Source of the DNA: Macquaria australasica
Taxonomy: Eukaryota; Chordata; Actinopteri; Centrarchiformes; Percichthyidae
Length of the DNA stretch: 64,000 bases
Direction: 5' to 3'
Assembly: GCA_005408345.1 (NCBI GenBank)
Contig: SEMN01000035.1
Span: forward strand, 834,501 to 898,500
Positions 14,588-25,486 of the stretch are shown here, piece by piece. The notes beneath the pieces are model-generated. The model was given only the letters and a program-made list of their open reading frames with translations. It was not told the origin of the DNA and searched no databases. Each line of letters opens with the position of its first letter. Within the stretch, counting starts at the first letter, position 1. Made by a program: the position numbers and the translations under genes.

Positions 14588-16341
14588 TTCATACAGTGCA
14601 CCCACAGCAACATTACCTTATATTTCCTCATGGTATTAGCTGATCAGTTACTCATTTAATCTCAGTCCTGCTTTGTTTATCAGTCTTTCACACACTGACA
14701 AAGCAGCTAACCTACAGTTGGAGCCACAGAAAGCATTGCAAGGGGATTACACTGTAGTAGGATTATGGGCTTGATAGCCTGCCCATCGCAACAAGTGGCC
14801 AATGAGAGGTCAGTTAAGACAAGACATTTGGCCCAGGCAGTATGTTGGCATGGTGAGTGTGTGTATGTGTGCACTGCTCATCCTAGCATGCAATAATTAG
14901 TTTAGCACCAGCAGCAGCTACGGAGCAAATGAAGCAAGACATGCAGCAAACACACACACTTCATTTAATCATGCAGTTTGCTAAGATAGGCTTATCAAAA
15001 TGCTGTAAACAAGATGTATCATAGATTTAAGATTCTAAATAACAATTTATCTGGTGAACTGTTTAATATTATTGTGAGAAACCTCAACTTACATTTGTCT
15101 TTCATGTATCAGATTAAGGAACAGCTGTACACAACTACTTCATAAACCCCAAGAAATGTCTCCAGCATCATGTATAGAAAGCTTTACAGAAATACTTACT
15201 CCTTTTTTCTTCTCTGCACTCGACTCCTCAGCAGCCCTCTGGTACCTGAGAGAGACAGAAACAACACTGACCTCTGGTGACTCAAAACTAAAACATAGAC
15301 TTTTCTAACTATTGTGGCATTTCTTCTTTCAAGAACCTTGCAAGGTGTTCGAGAACTTTAAAGTTTTGAATTTTTTTATTTTACTTTGTTAGATTTTATT
15401 CTGGCTTGCAGCTTGTTTAGGTATCATTTCAATTTAGTTTTGTATTACATTTCTAGGATAAACATTTTAAAGATTACAAGTTGAGAAAAAGTATTTAAAA
15501 AGTATTCTCTATGTATTTTGAAGGGCCCTCAAATTCTATTAGACCCCTCTTTCCAAGCTTATTTAAAAAATGCAGAGGAGTGAGGAAACAACAACTGTAG
15601 GAGGTGTGGCCTCATGGCTGCGTTATGTGTGGATCAGGGGACACGGGGGAGACTGACTGACACTGATTAGAGTCTTTTTTTTAAATATAAATTTCTTATT
15701 TTTATACTTTTATACTTTATATAAAAAGTAGATACGTCCCAGTTGGTTGACTCTATGTCAGTTTTAGCCTTGCTGGTTCAGGGATGTGTTGAGCCATTTT
15801 CATGCTTTTGATAAATTTGGTAAGAAATGTCAATATTAATACCAGCACTGATGTGTTTCATCACAGTACAGTCATATCATTTAGTTCACAGCCCACAAGT
15901 GTGCAACACCTCTTTAAACAAGCAACATGTAAATCAAAATAATAAATCATGAAATATTAAGAGGTTTTATTTGCATTCATTTTCAATACATCAGTGTAGC
16001 TCAGTATATCCCTAAAAAGAACTCATTCATTTTGTATTTTCAACATAATATATGTAAAAATAATGATGAAACAGGAAATGTCATTAAGAGCAAGAGGTAG
16101 CCTTGTGGGCCAAACACGATAGCATTATCTTGAAATGTATTTAGCATTCATTTCTTGTAACACAGACAGTTTTACAAGTCTAAATTAACAGGAAACATTA
16201 CTGAAACCCAGGTGTTACTCACTTGGAGAAGCGATCAGCAATGGCATTGTTTCTCCCTCGGCCACTCAGTGACAGCTCCTTCGCGGTGACACGCACGGAC
16301 TGTGTTGCCCAGGACCGTCGATTGAATGGACCGCTTTCCAT
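5327..16341 (-). CDS. lima1: LIM domain and actin-binding protein 1 (EPLIN), complete, 9 coding exons
   Basis: EPLIN cross-links and bundles actin filaments, slows depolymerisation and links cadherin-catenin adhesions to actin. Coding exons from 5' to 3' on the minus strand are 16341-16223, 15245-15200, 11379-10942, 8261-8207, 7909-7812, 7036-6958, 6838-6807, 6699-6566 and 6398-5327; all phases fit and total 2073 nt (690 residues; human about 759). The N-terminus MESGPFNRRSWATQSVRVTA resembles human EPLIN-alpha. The single LIM domain spans about residues 299-351 (CVAC...HKSC..C..C...CKPHF), split between the last two exons, and is followed by NYDEGFGHRPH. Later come RRSSSLKERSRPFTV, a basic Ser-rich actin-side segment, and the C-terminal KRNRYYEEEEED. 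A conserved KMAKFQAAVSKQS block is in the 7909-7812 exon. The start was chosen as the first ATG of the exon following a noncoding exon. Confidence 0.93.
8262..10941 (-). other. lima1: lima1 intron 3 with a (GA)n tract
   Basis: This is the intron between exons 11379-10942 and 8261-8207. It holds a (GA)n microsatellite at 10066-10120 and no coding frame with family resemblance. The open frames over the GA tract are repeat artefacts. Confidence 0.7.
10066..10120. repeat. (GA)n microsatellite
   Basis: About 27 GA units inside a lima1 intron; on the transcribed strand this is a pyrimidine (TC)n tract. Confidence 0.95.
14034..14107. repeat. (CA)n microsatellite, about 37 units
   Basis: Uninterrupted CA dinucleotides followed by a short (CAGA)n extension. 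Confidence 0.97.
14529..14586. repeat. (CA)n microsatellite, about 29 units
   Basis: Second uninterrupted CA array, 420 bp from the previous one and in the same orientation. Confidence 0.97.
15246..16222 (-). other. lima1: lima1 intron 1 of the coding region
   Basis: About 1 kb, AT-rich, between exons ending at 16223 and starting at 15245. Nothing else recognised. Confidence 0.7.
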
Positions 16342-16362
16342 CTCTGGCAGCTATTTGAATAC
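16342..16362 (-). other. lima1: lima1 5' UTR part of first coding exon
   Basis: A minus-strand AG acceptor at 16364-16363 precedes 21 noncoding bases before the ATG at 16341-16339. The exon therefore carries a short 5' UTR and requires an upstream noncoding exon. Confidence 0.6.
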
Positions 16363-19300
16363 CTGAAATACAAACACAACCACCATTAGCAATGTTCAGT
16401 GCTACACCTATCGTAACCTATCGTAACTCTCTACTTCTAAATCATTTCCCAAACCTTTACTTCACGGAAAAAACTAAACTCCAGGCATAGTGTACCTTTA
16501 ATCATCATCTTATGCTGAGCCCGATCCTAGATTTGAATTCAAAACCAGCTAGTAAAAAATTCTTGCTTCTTGTAGCCAGAAAATAAAATGCTCCTCTCCA
16601 TCCTCTTGTCTGCATTTGTTCACCAGTCTACCATCTACAAGTTGTGTGTTTTAGCCACCATACTGACATTACTGAATGGAAACAAGACAAGATTTACATA
16701 GACAAAGCAGCCCTGTTTAAATGAATGACCAACAAGGCTAAAATCTAACTTGATGTGCACAGACTCTTCAGAGTGTTGGTGCCAGAGTCCAGGTTTGAAC
16801 ATATAAACAAACTACCTCCTGTGTGAGATCACTGCTTTGCAAGATGCTCTCCATCGGTTTACCTCTTGTCACACCCCCACTACCAGAAATACATACCAAA
16901 GAGTGCTCGCACATACATGTGCTCATACAGTTATGCATGCAAACAAACAGGTCAACATGTTCAAACTTGCACTCCATCTCGTGCCGCTTGACTGGAAGAG
17001 AGAAACTCAAACTACAAACAGCTAAGCTGAGTGTGAGCACATTATCATTATGAGAGGATAACTCGCCAAGGGCAACGCTCACAGAGGACCAGAGAAAAGC
17101 AGCGTCCCACAACCACACAGCGTAACACACACAATCTTTCTTTACCTTCACTCGAACAAAGCCACACTTAAATAAGTGCTACGGATGGATGACGAGCCTC
17201 TCATACAGTTTCTGTGTCTGTAGAGATATCCTAATGTCAGGCCATGAATCCCTCTTTTAGTACTCAGACAGTATGTTGTAATAACCGTGTGTATAAATCA
17301 CCACTGTGCACAGCAGATAGACTCAATAATCATTTCTCTCACTGTCTGGGCCTTTTCACTCATGTGCAGCTATTACATCACCACCACGGATGCAAAGCAA
17401 TACCAGTGACGAGCAGTGTGAGGACTTTGGACTAAACTGAATTTCAACACAGCCCTGATTTTAAACACTCAAACACAGTCAAATGCAACTGCACTTCTGA
17501 CTGTATTACCTACAGAATTACCTATTTAGATGAATACAATATGTAACTTTATATATTATATATATGTAATTACTTTAATTTACTTTTACTTTTAATTTAT
17601 TGTTTGTGTTTCTAGATGGGCAGAGGCAAAGATTAACAAAAGAAAAACCCAAGTTAGACACAACACACTGATTTGAAGGGCGGTCCACTACTTTAATTAG
17701 GTTTCTTACATCTGAATAGCTTGGGGCTGTTTACTGTTGCTACAGGTTTTGAGGCCTGACGGGCAAATTAGTTTACCTTGTCTATTGATTAATTGTATGT
17801 ATAGTTACTATTGAATGGGTACCTGAGTTTAAGCACAAAAACATTGTAACTTGATGGCCATGCTGAAAAGATGCTCCTCATTAGTTAACTTCTCCTTTCT
17901 ACCCTGTTAGTCCTTTCGCAGGATATCAGGGGGCTGGAGCCTATTCCAGCATGCACTGGATGAAAGGCAGGGACACACCCTGGACAGGCCACCAGCCCGT
18001 CACAGGGATAACACAGGTGGACTGAGTTTAGAGTAGCAAATCCACCTCTTTTGCATATCCTTAAACGGTTGAAGAAAGCCAGAGCAACTGAAGACAACAG
18101 GGAGAAAATATAAACTCCCCACAAAAACGACAAGGGTTGAGGCCACACTCAAGTTCTTCTCACTAAAAGTGCACAAAGAAAATAGCTGATCTGAACAGAG
18201 GTGTAGTCTGAAAAATGAATACACAGCAGGAAATGTTACTGATTTAAATGAAGAATAGGGTGGGGTCATAGCGTGCATTTCCTGTAAGTGAAAACAAGCA
18301 TAATGTTTTACATTCTGACCTTCTTTCGTGTTACCTGGTTTGGAAGCCTGAGAGTAAAGAAACTAAATTGTCTTCACTGCTTTGTCAGTGTGTTACTTAT
18401 AATTGCTTTAATTGACCTTTGTTAATGGAACTTCCTCATGGGTTAGACATAAAAACTATAGATACAGTTTTTAGTATTATTAGTTAGCAATAAATAAAAA
18501 AACTGTAAAAGTCTTCTACACTTCACTGTCACATAATAGCCAACAGTTTTTTTGTTTTTTTGTATGGCAACATGTAAAGGTAATATTTTATAAACTGCCA
18601 CACTATCAGCTTCACAATGCACTAAGGATCATTTGCTTTCACTCTTGACAGCTCCACACCTCCTGGCATGATATCATTCATTTTATGTGCTACTTCTAGT
18701 TATTAATCAGAGGTAATAAAGGTAACAGGGTGTAAACAAAGCCTTTATAAAGGTGGCCCTGCTTCAGCAGTGGGTGAGGTACACTGCAGGTGGAGCCTTG
18801 AAATCATTGCAGGCTATCTGAGCGTTTGAAATCTGATAATCTATAAACAGCAGCATTTAGCTTCATCTCGGTCACTTTTTATCAGTGAAATGTGGATACT
18901 GACCTTTAACCCTCACTTTAAGCCAAGTTCTCCCTAACAACAAGTAACTACAACACTGTCAGATACAGTATGACTCATGATCAAGGAGGGGCCCACATTG
19001 CTTAACACATGATTGACCTAAAACGTAATTATTACTAAAAATACTGCACAGAATCTGTTGTAGTTTGACCTGAAGAATCGGTACCGAGGCGATGTAATAG
19101 ACAGACGTGATTTACGCTGAAGATTGCAGCCCTGCTCAGAGGCCAACATGTTATTTGAAGAACTTTAATTTCAGGTGTGTAACACTGTAAGTGCTTGGTA
19201 GAGAACGTCTGTGACTTCTGGTAAAAACAAAAACAAAAAAAAACTACAGCTATATGCTTTCATATGTAAATCCGTCTACATATTATATATTTAAACTGAG

Positions 19301-19542
19301 AAGTATAAAGTGGCAACCCACACCCACAATATTACAGAGTCAGCAGCCGGACTGGTTTGGCATCGATTACGTCGAAAGACAGTCAGTTCTCTGAGAGCAA
19401 GACGGAGAACGTGCACGCCTGGATCTAAACACTCACAGGCTCATTAGACTTTTCAAAATACATACTTTTGGTATTTTTAAAAACAGCCCTAGCTCGAGTT
19501 ATTTACACGTTTTCACGTCCTTGCTTTTGAGTTTTGTCTTAC
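16363..19542 (-). other. lima1: lima1 first intron
   Basis: Intron between the noncoding exon and the first coding exon. It contains a fish interspersed-repeat fragment at 17920-18150 and otherwise AT-rich sequence without a supported gene. Confidence 0.6.
17920..18150. repeat. Teleost interspersed-repeat fragment
   Basis: The words 'GGGGGCTGGAGCCTATTCCAG', 'CACCCTGGACAGGCCACCAG' and 'AACTCCCCACA' in this order, with the sense 'calculation-like' middle region, match a repeat seen widely in fish genomes (consensus around GGAGCCTATCCCAGC and GGACAGGTCGCCAG). The copy is diverged. Family name not assigned. Confidence 0.6.
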
Positions 19543-19662
19543 CTGTGCGAACTTCCGTCGAGTCACTCTTTTTGTGAAGCCTTGAGACACCTGACACTTG
19601 CTGCTGTCGCTGCGTCACCGCCCGGTGCGACCGACACAGGTGGAGTGAGCAGAAAGGTGTCA
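19543..19662 (-). other. lima1: Noncoding first exon of lima1 (right boundary approximate)
   Basis: On the minus strand a clean donor (CACAG followed by GTAAG) ends an exon at 19543. The exon is GC-richer than its surroundings and has no in-frame ATG leading to the lima1 frame. Its 5' limit is set from the TATA-like box at 19696-19689, about 30 nt upstream. The intron to the next exon is about 3.2 kb. Confidence 0.5.
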
Positions 19663-19687
19663 CAGGAGTGGAAGAGCTGGGTCATGT

Positions 19688-19696
19688 GATTTTATA
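19688..19696 (-). promoter_or_regulatory. TATA-like box for lima1
   Basis: TATAAAATC on the minus strand lies about 150 nt upstream of the noncoding exon's donor, followed on that strand by CACATGACCC, an E-box-like site. Placement relative to the donor is right for a short first exon; transcript-start data would settle it. Confidence 0.45.
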
Positions 19697-20028
19697 CACC
19701 AATGACCTTGGGTACTGCGTTACCCCTACCTGATGGCGTACATGTATGTCTGTGTGAGCACACCACCCACCAGAAATTCCTGAGAACAACGAGCGACACT
19801 CGCTCATTTTTCAAGAGAAGACAAAACACGGAGAAGGAAGCGAAAGAAAGCAAGCAGACATACTGAACAACAGTTCGTGTGACACAGCTGCAATTGATGC
19901 CCCGGGGACTGACAGTGCAGTGATGTGGACTGTGACAGAGTTCGGCTGAACACTGCTATTTTTTTTGTTGTTGCAATAACAATATTGCTATTATAACAAT
20001 AATCATAATCTTAAACTTTATTTATATG

Positions 20029-20075
20029 GAACCTTTCATAGAAAATTCTGCTCAAAGTGCTTTACAAACAAAACG
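20029..20075 (+). repeat. Short interspersed-repeat fragment
   Basis: 'AAACTTTATTTATATGG' followed by 'CAAAGTGCTTTACA' is a fish repeat terminus (consensus TTTATTTATATAGCACTTTT..CAAAGTGCTTTACA). Only about 50 bp remain. Confidence 0.5.
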
Positions 20076-20261
20076 AGACGAAAGAAATGAGCAATTAATA
20101 TATTTTAAAAGAGAGCTCTGATTCGGGCATTTTTATGCTCTTAAAGCAAAGCTGACAATGTAGGGACGTGTTATATATACAACATTACAATTGGCTACAT
20201 TTTAGCTACAAGTGTCAGTCTGCAAACCAATATAAAATGTCAAACAATCGTACCTTTGTGA

Positions 20262-21090
20262 GATTCAATTCAATTCAGTTTTATTTATATAGCGCCATAT
20301 CATAACAAAGTTATCTCAGGGCACTTTTTCGAGTAGAGCAGGTCTAGACCGACTCTTTATATTTACAGAGACCCAACAGTTCCCACCATGAGCAAGCACT
20401 ATGCGACAGTGGCAAGGAAAAACTCCCTTTTAACAGGTAGAAACCTCGAGCAGAACCAGGCTCAAGGTGGGCGGTCATCTGCCTCGACCGGTTGGGTTGA
20501 AGGGGAAGGGGGGAGCGGGAGAGAGAGAGCAGGAGGAAAGAGAACATACAGCAGCTCAATACAGCATAGATATGGTAATGGCATTGATGTTAACACCAAC
20601 GGAAACAACACTAAGAGCAACATTATAATAGCAATACTAATAACAGCAACAACAGCAATAGCATCAGCGGGTGCAGAGCAGGAGCACGGGGGCAGCAGGC
20701 AGCAGCAACCACAGACCCAGACCTCCACAGCTCCAGAGGCAGAAACACCTGCAGAAAGCAACAGAAGGGGAGGGAGAGAGAGAGGAGAGAAAGCACACAA
20801 CTACGGGAAGAAGTTGAATTAATAACAAACATTGATGGGATATGAGGGCGTACAGATGGAGAGGAAGAGGAGGAGAAAGGGGCTCAGTGCATCATAGGAA
20901 GTCCCCCGGCAGTCTAGGCCTATAGCAGCATAACTAAGGGGGGGCTCAGGGTTCACCTGAGTCAGCCCTACTATAAGCTTTATCAAAGAGGAAAGTCTTA
21001 AGCCTACTCTTAAATGTGAGGAGGTTGTCCGCCTCCTGTACACAAACTGGGATCTGGTTCCACAGGAGAGGAGCTTGATAGCTGAGATCT
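20262..21090 (+). mobile_element. Teleost interspersed element, about 0.8 kb
   Basis: Starts with 'TTTTATTTATATAGCGCCAT', continues with 'GAGCAGGTCTAGACCGACTC', 'TTACAGAGACCCAACAG', 'GAGGAAAAACTCCC'-like and 'ATCTGCCTCGACCGGTTGGG' motifs and ends with 'CTCTTAAATGTGAGGAGG' and 'GGTTCCACAGGAGAGGAGC'. I recognise this ordered set as an abundant fish interspersed repeat. No transposase or reverse transcriptase frame is present, so it is nonautonomous. The open frames inside it (for example 20388-20822) are not genes. Confidence 0.65.
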
Positions 21091-21786
21091 TGCATTAATA
21101 CTTGTAAATGGAAATAAAAACAGGTTGCTGCTGCGCATGTTGCATGGGGTGTTTGCATTACATTTGCCTTCTAAATAAGGCCAGCTGGATGGTGTAGCGA
21201 GAAGGAAGATCATGGCTTGAATTTGAAGACCTTGCTTGATTCTCCAGTGTTGGCAAGCATCTAGTCTGCTCAAGAGTCCTTGAGCAAAGTATTGAACCCC
21301 TTTAGCCCCTGGGCTGTTGCAGTGAAGCAGACTGATCACTCTCCTGGGGCCAAGACGTTAGGTCAGTGAAAGAGTGGTTTAAGAATTAGTATTTCAAGTT
21401 CAAGGTTTCACTGTTATCTCCCAGCCAACCAAAGGAACACACATCTGTTCAACTTTCTACAAATACATTTCTACCTAAACTTAGAGAAAAGGGCATTTTT
21501 GGCCCATTTAGTCACCTAATGTAAAGCTGTTACTCATTTAAAAACAACTTATGACAACACTTATTTCCTTTTACTTAAAAAGTAAGAACATAATTGATGT
21601 CACATAATTTACTTATACTTATAACTTATAATAATACTATTATGTGTCCACATCACTAAGGCTTGACCTTGATGTATTAACACCACATATTACCACATAT
21701 AGACTTACCAGCTGATGCAACTGATTGCAATTGCCTTGCATATAAATAAAGTATATACACAGTCAATAATGAGCCTATTAAGGATT

Positions 21787-21830
21787 GAATCAGAATCAGA
21801 ATACTTTATTGATCCCCTCAGGGGAAATTA
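21787..21830. repeat. Retroelement-tail-like repeat fragment
   Basis: 'GAATCAGAATCAGAATACTT' followed by 'TATTGATCCC..AGGGGAAATT' is a motif common at the ends of fish repeats. Short fragment, family not assigned. Confidence 0.5.
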
Positions 21831-22379
21831 AAGATATGAGCTCCAGTATGATGTTTCCATAATATGGATATAGGCAATCAGTAGTCACACAAAGATGTCT
21901 CCAAATGTAATACATTTTAGTCCAAGCCCAAAAGTGGCAAAAACAACCACTATGCTCAATGCTAATTACCTGATTAATGACAACCAATTAAGAAAAGTAT
22001 ATTTTTAGTATGCAATCCAACCGCAACGCACAAGAAAAGAAAGGAGCAAAGTGCAGAGTAAACTCGCTTAAAGAAATCAATACTGGCACAATTAACGATG
22101 ACGCCATCGCCAGCCTGGGAGGAGCCGTCTCGCGGCGTTAATTAGCCTATACAATTAAAAGATTCAGCGACGGCAACAATAGCAGTCATATTGTAATAAT
22201 AACAATTAATTTGGCCCGAGGGCCACTTCAGCCAGACAGGGCCAAGGGGGGCAGCGGATTGAGCCACTAAAACTACCGCGACAACACGCGTCGAGTGGGC
22301 GTGAAATCTCCACAACAGCACGTAAAAAAATGGATTAGCAAACACATTTTGTTCGCACTTTGAAGGAGGGAGCTGGTAG

Positions 22380-22831
22380 GAGAAGATGAGCCTTCCCTCC
22401 TCGCTTGAAGAGGCTGCGCCGCCGCCGTGTGGGGGAGCGGGTCACATCCTGTGGCGTTTCCTGTGTTTGTAAACTAGACGGTGTTGAAAACGTCGGGCGA
22501 CTGAAGCTAAAAGGTAGACACGCATCTCTTCATTTTTCTTCGATGCTCGGTGGATTCCGACCGTGCATCCGACGGCCCGCTGTTTCATCTGGAAATATTC
22601 ATGCTCGAAAATGGCAGCAAATGGATTTTCCCGATGTTACGGCGTCAGTGTTAGCCACTGCTAGCGCGCTAACAAACGTTAGCCTGGTCGTCGGGAGGGG
22701 AGGCCGTCACGGATGTCTTTATCGCTCCGTCTGAGCTCGTGTCTTACAGTTTTATCACGGTGAAAGGATTCACTGGCCCAGTCTGCACGATCGATACTCT
22801 CGTAAAAGCACTGTATCAAACCGATGACCAG
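22380..22831 (+). promoter_or_regulatory. znf740: CpG-rich promoter and first (noncoding or uORF-bearing) exon of znf740
   Basis: Base composition switches to GC-rich with many CpG dinucleotides from about 22.38 kb to 23.2 kb, unlike the flanks. A plausible donor (CCAG followed by GTGGGC) ends the exon at 22831. An ATG at 22824 lies just before the donor; if spliced to 25304 it is out of frame with the main reading frame and forms a short uORF. The transcription start is not visible and the left limit is approximate. Confidence 0.5.
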
Positions 22832-25303
22832 GTGGGCTAAGGAAAGTGTTGGATTACTAACATTTCGGTGGGCGAGGGCGCCAGCGAGCAGCTAGCTAAT
22901 GTTAGCTAACTAACGTTAGGTGGGCTGCGAAGGCCAGCTCGTCCAGGGCAGAAGAAATGCACATTTATTTTCAAAGCATCATTGTGTTAGGGCTGTGGGA
23001 TTTCCTCTGCGGGCAACTTACACAACGACAGCCCAAACCCCAAAAGACTACGTAGCCTCGTAGTCTTTTAATTAGCGTCGCGCTAGCTGTCTATTTTCCT
23101 AGCAACATTAGCCAGCCAGCCGTCTCCAATGGCGAAAGCACTGTGGCGTTAAAGTCTCTCTCTGCCTCCGTCTGGCACCGTTAAACTTTATGATGGCACA
23201 CGGGCGTAGCAGTCGGAGAAAAGGACAAACGAAGCTAAACGCAACGTTAAACCTGGAATAGCATCACAAGACGGAGCAATGTTTCTTTGAGTAAAATTCG
23301 TGTCCCCATGTCAAAATGCAAAACGTACCATTTCATGTACCAGATTAGCGTGGGTGCAGTGTAGTTAATACATGGTTGTTTTTTTTATTGTTAATGCATA
23401 AGCTGAATATTTTGATGTGCTAGAAGGTCTCAGATTTAAAAATACTAGTTGTCTCATCAATAATACTCAAAGAATTACATTCTGTAGTTTGTCTGGCTGT
23501 GCTGAAGAGATTTTTACTACACATTATTTCCTTTCCCTACATTTTTTTCCCCCTCATCTTCACGTTTCAACTTGTTTCCCTCATGTCATACAAAATCTTG
23601 TATAAAATGTCAGTTCTTATAAAGCTTGAAAGCTGTATATATGAGTACAAATTAATCTGCTATACTGTTTCATGTATACCCACGGCATCCAGGTGTGCTT
23701 AGTGGTTGGATTGTCAGCAGCATGCAGTTTATTGCCATGCAAACTAGTGGAGTAACTTGGATTAGTGGTAGTAATTATATATTGCAGGGCTGTGGGGGGA
23801 AATTGTTACCTTCTAATGGTTAGTGTTTGGTATCGATAACTGGTTCTGAATCTGAACTGGTTCCAGGTTTAGTCTATGAGAAGAAATGTGCTTTTTGATC
23901 CCACTTATCTATTCCTGAAAGCAAAGTTTGATTGTACTTTCATCTGCTTCACTGGTTATGCATTCAGCATCGGAAGTGTAGAGTTTTTAGAATAGCAGAA
24001 CAGAGCTACCACTTAAAACTATTGATGAGCTCCACATAACAGCAAAATGTTATCACTGGGCGAACATCATTCCATACAGCTCGGAGGTTTGTCTTACGCT
24101 AGGAAGCTTTAGCACAGTGTGAGACTGGACTGTTTTTGATGTCCCCAGTAGCAGTTTTAATGCCCTCAAATCAGTTGATGCTAACGCAACTGTCATAAGT
24201 AACATAAATGTAAAACACCAATCATTCAGTTAGTGAATGGTATGAAAGATGTTTTTTTTTCTTTAAACCAAAACAGATCGGAAAATACCAAGTCATATAC
24301 AGCAGCCTAAATCCCAGTTCAGGTTGGCTTGAAATGACCCTGCAGTTCAATGTGATGAACATCAGTGAGGCAGGCAGTTTTCCCTACCTAACAAGATAAT
24401 GTTATTTATGTTTTTTTTGTTTGTTTTTTTTGGAAGAAGGTCCTTTGGCTATTGAGGTTTTTATTTGATTTTTTTCCTGTGTCACTCATCGGTGAAATAG
24501 TTTGGATGTTTCATTTGTAGTCCAAACCACAACCTGGTTATGGGCAGATTTTTTTTCATGTGTAGGGCTTATTCAGAAGCACATCATTGTGGAAGTCCAT
24601 CAGTTGCTTACTATGGTAAAATAGGGCAGCTCCAAAAGAGAGAAAATGTAGCTACAAGGTAAATATACAGTATGATTAATCAAATATTGGCCACAACCAG
24701 TACACTCTATTTATGGTCAGTTTTTATAATGGTAAGTATACTGACCAATTTCTATGAACAAAAATGCAAACAACAAAAAAAAAGGAAGAATATTTATGTG
24801 TCTTATATGTTGTGATGTTTAAATGTCATTGTGAAAAATGACCACCCTAACGGGAGTTAATGGAATATGTAACGATGAAGACAGCGAGTGATGCTGTTGT
24901 AATTTAATGTTTGTCTGTTTCATCCACATCCTCCTCTTCCTCAGTTTTAATGCTAGATGAGTGAGGTGGGTGTGGCTTCCCACCAGCCCGACCATCCTGA
25001 CTGACGGATCTCTGGATGACCTTGTCCCCACCCCTGTCCCTGCGCTCACATACACCACAGCAATGTCACATCTGCCCAGCAGCTCAGTCCGCGACCATAT
25101 GAAATGGGTTTGTTTTGAGAACGCCAAAGTGGTGACAAATAACTTTACTTGCAGTCTTGTGTCACTCAGGATGTTGTCGTTGATGACTAGCTTGGCAAAT
25201 GCCACGTGACTGGCAATATTGTCTGAGATGCAGATCATTTCAAGTGTTTTTAAATGTTTGATATTGTTGGTAAAGTGTTGCTTTTCATTCTGTTTCTTTT
25301 CAG
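22832..25303 (+). other. znf740: znf740 intron 1
   Basis: Intron from the CpG-rich first exon to the first protein-coding exon. It carries the perfect hairpin at 23042-23069. A 220-codon open frame on the opposite strand (25481-24819) overlaps its end; I could not tie it to a family. Confidence 0.5.
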
Positions 25304-25339
25304 GCGGGGCTGCTTGGCTGCGAAGCTGTCCTCTCCAGT

Positions 25340-25486
25340 ATGGCCCTGATGCAGGCCAGCTCCATGGCCGCTCCGCCCAAAAAAATGATGGCTCCACTTG
25401 GCCATGGACCACCTCAGAGAGAGGGACCTGACCGTGGTCCCCAGAGCCATATGATCCTCCCATCTGGAATGAGCTGCCCACCCCTG
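25340..25486 (+). CDS. znf740: znf740 coding exon 1 (N-terminus)
   Basis: Forty-nine codons beginning MALMQASSMAAPPKKMM and ending at a CTG before GT (phase 0). The exon itself opens at 25304 and is open in the same frame for 12 codons upstream (AGLLGCEAVLSS), which resembles the region after the start of human ZNF740. Confidence 0.7.

Larger units (their letters stand above)
11380..15199 (-). other. lima1: lima1 intron 2 with two long (CA)n arrays
   Basis: The intron between exons 15245-15200 and 11379-10942. It contains (CA)n at 14034-14107 and 14529-14586, which read as (TG)n in the transcript, and a short (GA)n at about 12617-12637. I see no exon within it, although the minus-strand frame with homology to the second coding exon ends at 15200. 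Confidence 0.7.
19700..22380. other. Intergenic interval between divergent lima1 and znf740 promoters
   Basis: No gene seen. The interval is dominated by the repeat at 20262-21090, with smaller repeat pieces at 20029-20075 and 21787-21830. The left end is the lima1 promoter and the right end grades into the CpG-rich znf740 promoter. Confidence 0.6.

Noticed and set aside
20388..20822. 144-codon plus-strand frame and overlapping 112-codon minus-strand frame
   Set aside because: Both lie inside the interspersed element at 20262-21090 and consist of repeat-derived low-complexity residues.
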